From positions 1-27,704 of the forward strand of contig JAHWIC010000019.1 of assembly GCA_019322805.1 (NCBI GenBank): a DNA stretch of 27,704 nucleotides, written 5' to 3'. Within the stretch, counting starts at the first letter, position 1. Each line of letters starts with the position of its first letter. The DNA comes from Candidatus Woesearchaeota archaeon (GTDB lineage: Archaea > Nanobdellota > Nanobdellia > Woesearchaeales > JAHWIC01). Made by a program: the position numbers and the translations under genes. Of this stretch, positions 27,693-27,704 are shown piece by piece. The notes under the pieces are model-generated. The model saw only the letters and a program-made list of their open reading frames with translations, was not told where the DNA came from and searched no databases.

Positions 27693-27704
27693 ACCCCGGA
27701 TGGG

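Overview
The window is archaeal chromosomal DNA, AT-rich and densely coded. The markers are the archaeal-type CCA-adding enzyme, the wyosine enzyme Taw1, the RtcB/archease RNA-ligase pair, archaeal TATA boxes about 26 nt upstream of many start codons (predicted leaderless mRNAs), and GGTGA/GGAGG ribosome-binding sites where a leader exists. The small proteins, lysine-rich core genes and many unrecognised families resemble DPANN archaea of the Woesearchaeota type. That placement is inference, because no rRNA gene is present. I see no tRNA, rRNA, CRISPR array, transposase or phage gene.

Left part (1-6115): a helical hypothetical protein, a ferredoxin plus DUF1858 redox pair, and then an RNA-repair neighbourhood on the minus strand. 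This holds rtcB, a gene whose product looks like a shortened RtcB-fold paralog (all four metal-binding Cys/His positions and the guanylylated His keep their order), a DUF457-like membrane hydrolase and an HD phosphohydrolase in one overlapping operon, and archease (the RtcB activator) directly upstream. A DUF192 lipoprotein follows. The 320-base gap next to rtcB carries three regularly spaced hairpins.

Middle (6116-15244): a 414-base gap with a candidate structured RNA, then a four-gene operon joined by ATGA overlaps (a free-standing dihydropteroate-synthase N-terminal-like domain, an AmmeMemoRadiSam-type radical SAM enzyme, a small membrane protein and a CobA-type P-loop protein). Next come a 39-residue zinc ribbon, endonuclease III, a membrane protein, a dTMP kinase, a degenerate HPr-like protein, a Cys-rich membrane protein, dUTPase, an MFS transporter, a PepSY-like protein and Taw1. 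Taw1 and the PepSY-like gene appear to share one symmetric TATA box.

Right part (15241-23538) is rich in unrecognised genes: a three-gene cluster built from a repeated domain of about 150 residues, a metallophosphoesterase, an unknown protein, a MraZ-like protein, a ChlI/MoxR ATPase with its VWA partner, and a 399-residue protein ending in an HPr-like domain.

The last part (23679-27557) is one tight minus-strand operon: cca, a sugar-phosphate nucleotidyltransferase, a Sm_multidrug_ex membrane protein, a PAP2 phosphatase and a SEC59/DGK1-type CTP-dependent lipid kinase. Its last four genes suggest polyprenyl- or glycerolipid-phosphate recycling and nucleotide-sugar supply. The window ends in a GC-rich imperfect hairpin.
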